Of a DNA stretch of 64,000 bases, positions 62,054-64,000 are shown piece by piece. The first letter of the stretch is position 1, and the number at the start of each line of letters is the position of its first letter. The translations under genes were made by a program, and so were the position numbers. The DNA is taken from NCBI RefSeq assembly GCF_004768545.1, contig NZ_CP038634.1:930001-994000 (forward strand), written 5' to 3'. The notes beneath the pieces are model-generated. The model was not told the DNA's origin and did not search any database. It saw only the letters and a list, made by a program, of their open reading frames with translations. Source of the DNA: Cupriavidus oxalaticus (lineage in GTDB: Bacteria; Pseudomonadota; Gammaproteobacteria; Burkholderiales; Burkholderiaceae).

Positions 62054-63172
62054 ATGCAAGAGACCACCGCCGCCGCCTGCAGCACCACCCCGCTGGCCTA
62101 CACGCTGCCGGCCCACTACTACACCTCGCCGGAGATCTTCGAGCACGAAAAGAAGACGATCTTCGCGCGCAGCTGGGTCTGCGTGATGCACAAGAGCCAG
62201 GTCGCCGAGAACAACCAGTACGCCACCGCCAAGGTGGCGGGCGAGAACGTGTTCGTGGTGCGCGGCCGCGACGGCGTGCTGCGCGCGTTCTACAACGTGT
62301 GCCCGCACCGCGCGCACGAGCTGTTCGCCGATGGCGCCGGCAAGGCAAAGAACGTGATCACCTGCCCGTACCACGCGTGGTCGTTCGGCCTGGACGGCAA
62401 GCTGATCCATGTGCGCAACGCCGAAAACGTGCCGGGCTTCTGCAAGGACAACGCCGGGCTGACGCCGGTGCGCGTGGAAGAGTTCTGCGGCCTGATTTTC
62501 GTCAACCTGGACATGGATGCGAAGCCGCTGTCGGAACTGGCCGCCGGCCTGAACGACGAGATCCGCGCGCGCTGCCCTGACGTCGACAAGCTGGTACCGG
62601 CGCACAAGCTCACCTACGAAATGAAGGCCAACTGGAAGGTGGTGGTCGACAACTACCTGGAGTGCCTGCACTGCCAGACCGCGCACCCGGCGCTGGTCGA
62701 GTCGATCAGGATGGAGACCTACAAGCACGAAGTGCGCGGCCTCTACACCAGCCAGGTCGGACAGACCCGCTCCGGCAGCGACGCCTTCACGTATGACAGC
62801 GATGCGCCCAATACCGACTTCGCCGCGTACTGGCTGTGGCCCAACGTCACGCTGAACGTGCTGCCGGGCGACGGCAACTATGGCGTGTTCTACATGTTCC
62901 CGGTGGATGCCGACACCACCATCCAGCACTTCGAGTTCTACTTCCGCGACAGCACGCCCACGGCCGAGCAGGAACAGCTGATCGAGTACTACAAGAACGT
63001 GCTCAAGCCGGAAGACCTCAGCATCGTCGAATCGGTGCAGCGCGGCCTGAAGTCGCGCGGCTACCGCAACGGGCAAGGTCCGCTGCTGGTCACCGACGAC
63101 AAGACCTCCGCCATCGGCGAGCACGGCGTGCAGCACTTCCAGCAGATGGTGCTCGACGCGCTGGCCGCCTGA
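62054..63172 (+). CDS. Rieske non-haem iron oxygenase alpha subunit (choline monooxygenase/betaine demethylase-like)
   Basis: 372 residues. The Rieske cluster ligands are Cys83-His85 (NVCPHRAHELF) and Cys104-His107 (TCPYHAW). The mononuclear iron site lies in VVDNYLECLHCQTAHP, with His206 and His211 as ligands. The sequence groups by appearance with oxygenases acting on quaternary amines such as choline, glycine betaine or carnitine. A betaine-aldehyde-dehydrogenase-type gene follows 28 bases later, which argues for choline or a similar amine as substrate. No reductase gene is visible within the window. GAGGAG precedes the ATG. Confidence 0.88.
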   Translation: MQETTAAACSTTPLAYTLPAHYYTSPEIFEHEKKTIFARSWVCVMHKSQVAENNQYATAKVAGENVFVVRGRDGVLRAFYNVCPHRAHELFADGAGKAKNVITCPYHAWSFGLDGKLIHVRNAENVPGFCKDNAGLTPVRVEEFCGLIFVNLDMDAKPLSELAAGLNDEIRARCPDVDKLVPAHKLTYEMKANWKVVVDNYLECLHCQTAHPALVESIRMETYKHEVRGLYTSQVGQTRSGSDAFTYDSDAPNTDFAAYWLWPNVTLNVLPGDGNYGVFYMFPVDADTTIQHFEFYFRDSTPTAEQEQLIEYYKNVLKPEDLSIVESVQRGLKSRGYRNGQGPLLVTDDKTSAIGEHGVQHFQQMVLDALAA

Positions 63173-63200
63173 ACCAACAAGATAACGAGGAACCGCAGCA

Positions 63201-64000
63201 ATGATCCAGACCCAGCTCTATATCGACGGCCAGTGGCAGTCGCCCGTCGACCACGGCACGCGCGCCATCGTGAGCCCGGCCGACGAATCCGTGATCGCCC
63301 AGGCCGCCGAAGCCACCCGCGCCGACGCGCGCCTGGCCATCGCAGCTGCGCGCAAGGCCTTCGACGGCCCGTGGCGCCAGACGACGATCCGTGACCGCGC
63401 CAGACTGCTGAACAAGATCGCCGGATTGATCGACCGCGATGCCGAGAAGCTCGCCCACCTGGAGTCGCTCAACACCGGCAAGACGCTGGCCGAGAGCCGC
63501 ACCGACATGGGCGATATCGCCGCCACCTTCCGCTACTTTGCCGGGCTGGTGGCGTCGGAATCGGGCGCCGTCAACGAAGCGCCGCACCACGTCATCAGCC
63601 GCACGCTGCGCGAGCCGGTCGGCGTGTGCGGCCTGATCACGCCGTGGAACTACCCGCTGCTGCAGGCCGCATGGAAGATCGCGCCGGCGCTGGGTGCGGG
63701 CAACACCGTGGTGATCAAGCCCAGCAACCTGACGCCGCTGACCACGCACCACTTCACGCAGCTGGTGGCCGAGCTGGACCTGCCGCCAGGCGTGTTCAAC
63801 CTGGTGACCGGCGGCGCCGAAGTCGGGGCCGAACTGGCCGAGAGCCTGGATGTGGACCTGGTGTCCTTCACCGGCGGCGCCTTTGCCGGCGAGAGCATCA
63901 TGAAGGCCGCCACCGGCAACTTCAAGCGCATCGGTCTGGAGCTGGGCGGCAAGAACCCCAACATCGTCTTTGCCGATGCCGACCTGGATGCCGCGGTGGA
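63201..64000 (+). CDS. Betaine-aldehyde-dehydrogenase-like enzyme (3' end outside window)
   Basis: The visible 266 codons cover the N-terminal part of an aldehyde dehydrogenase: LYIDGQWQSPVDHGTRAIVSP, VCGLITPWNYPLLQAAWKIAPAL, VIKPSNLTPLTT and the catalytic glutamate in RIGLELGGKNPNIVFADAD. The catalytic cysteine lies beyond the window. The NYPLLQAAWKIAPAL segment is typical of betaine-aldehyde dehydrogenases. It probably oxidises the aldehyde made by the preceding Rieske enzyme. GAGGAACC precedes the ATG. Confidence 0.88.
   Translation, partial: MIQTQLYIDGQWQSPVDHGTRAIVSPADESVIAQAAEATRADARLAIAAARKAFDGPWRQTTIRDRARLLNKIAGLIDRDAEKLAHLESLNTGKTLAESRTDMGDIAATFRYFAGLVASESGAVNEAPHHVISRTLREPVGVCGLITPWNYPLLQAAWKIAPALGAGNTVVIKPSNLTPLTTHHFTQLVAELDLPPGVFNLVTGGAEVGAELAESLDVDLVSFTGGAFAGESIMKAATGNFKRIGLELGGKNPNIVFADADLDAAV

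Noticed and set aside
1..64000. tRNA, rRNA, CRISPR, phage or complete insertion-sequence content
   Set aside because: None was recognised on reading both strands; only a lone OrfA of IS3 type was found.

Overview
The window is GC-rich DNA with dense, overlapping gene packing. Its content is typical of a betaproteobacterium of the Cupriavidus/Ralstonia group, probably from a secondary chromosome: a Wsp surface-sensing cluster, an alternative cytochrome oxidase of the coxMNOP type, a PHB-depolymerase-type esterase, tripartite tricarboxylate (TctAB) permease genes and many metabolic regulators. This assignment is inference from gene content; no rRNA or tRNA gene was seen.

Layout. (1) 1-7880: Wsp operon wspA(partial)-B-C-D-E-F-R, a chemosensory pathway ending in a diguanylate cyclase. 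(2) 8277-14924: a DUF4397 lipoprotein, a VOC protein, a PadR-like regulator, tctB-tctA without tctC, a FemAB/GNAT-like protein, and a 5'-truncated MHYT gene. (3) 15149-27474: an aldehyde dehydrogenase, a cytochrome c oxidase operon on the minus strand (subunit II with fused cytochrome c, subunit I, two subunit III-like proteins, subunit IV), small membrane proteins, rubredoxin and a large DUF748/AsmA-like envelope protein carrying a 9-bp minisatellite. (4) 27500-33000: a decayed strip with frameshifted cytochrome and LysR remnants, an intact secreted alpha/beta hydrolase, an intracellular PHB-depolymerase-type esterase, an FNR-type regulator and a lone IS3-type OrfA. (5) 33866-44100: a LysR-type regulator, an orphan NarL-type response regulator, then a TetR-MFS-MarR operon divergent from aldehyde dehydrogenase-alkylsulfatase-FadD, which reads as an alkyl-sulfate (SDS-type) degradation locus. 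(6) 44230-53833: trehalase, a response regulator followed by an internally deleted histidine kinase, a Fur-controlled catecholate siderophore receptor followed by a truncated siderophore-binding protein, an MFS exporter and a second TonB receptor. (7) 54139-58970: a flavodoxin-fold protein, then an anaerobic ribonucleotide reductase locus in which the glycyl-radical domain is a separate 57-residue gene between nrdD and nrdG, preceded by an FNR-type site and two NrdR boxes; then a chemoreceptor with almost no periplasmic domain. (8) 59123-64000: a class III aminotransferase, an HTH-PAS-PAS regulator and a divergent Rieske oxygenase plus betaine-aldehyde-dehydrogenase-type pair (cut by the window end).

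The strongest leads are the split NrdD with its stacked FNR/NrdR control region, the self-contained alkyl-sulfate catabolic locus, and the HTH-PAS-PAS regulator with paired inverted repeats upstream of a Rieske/BADH operon. Several genes are visibly broken (MHYT protein, cytochrome c protein, LysR regulator, histidine kinase, siderophore-binding protein).
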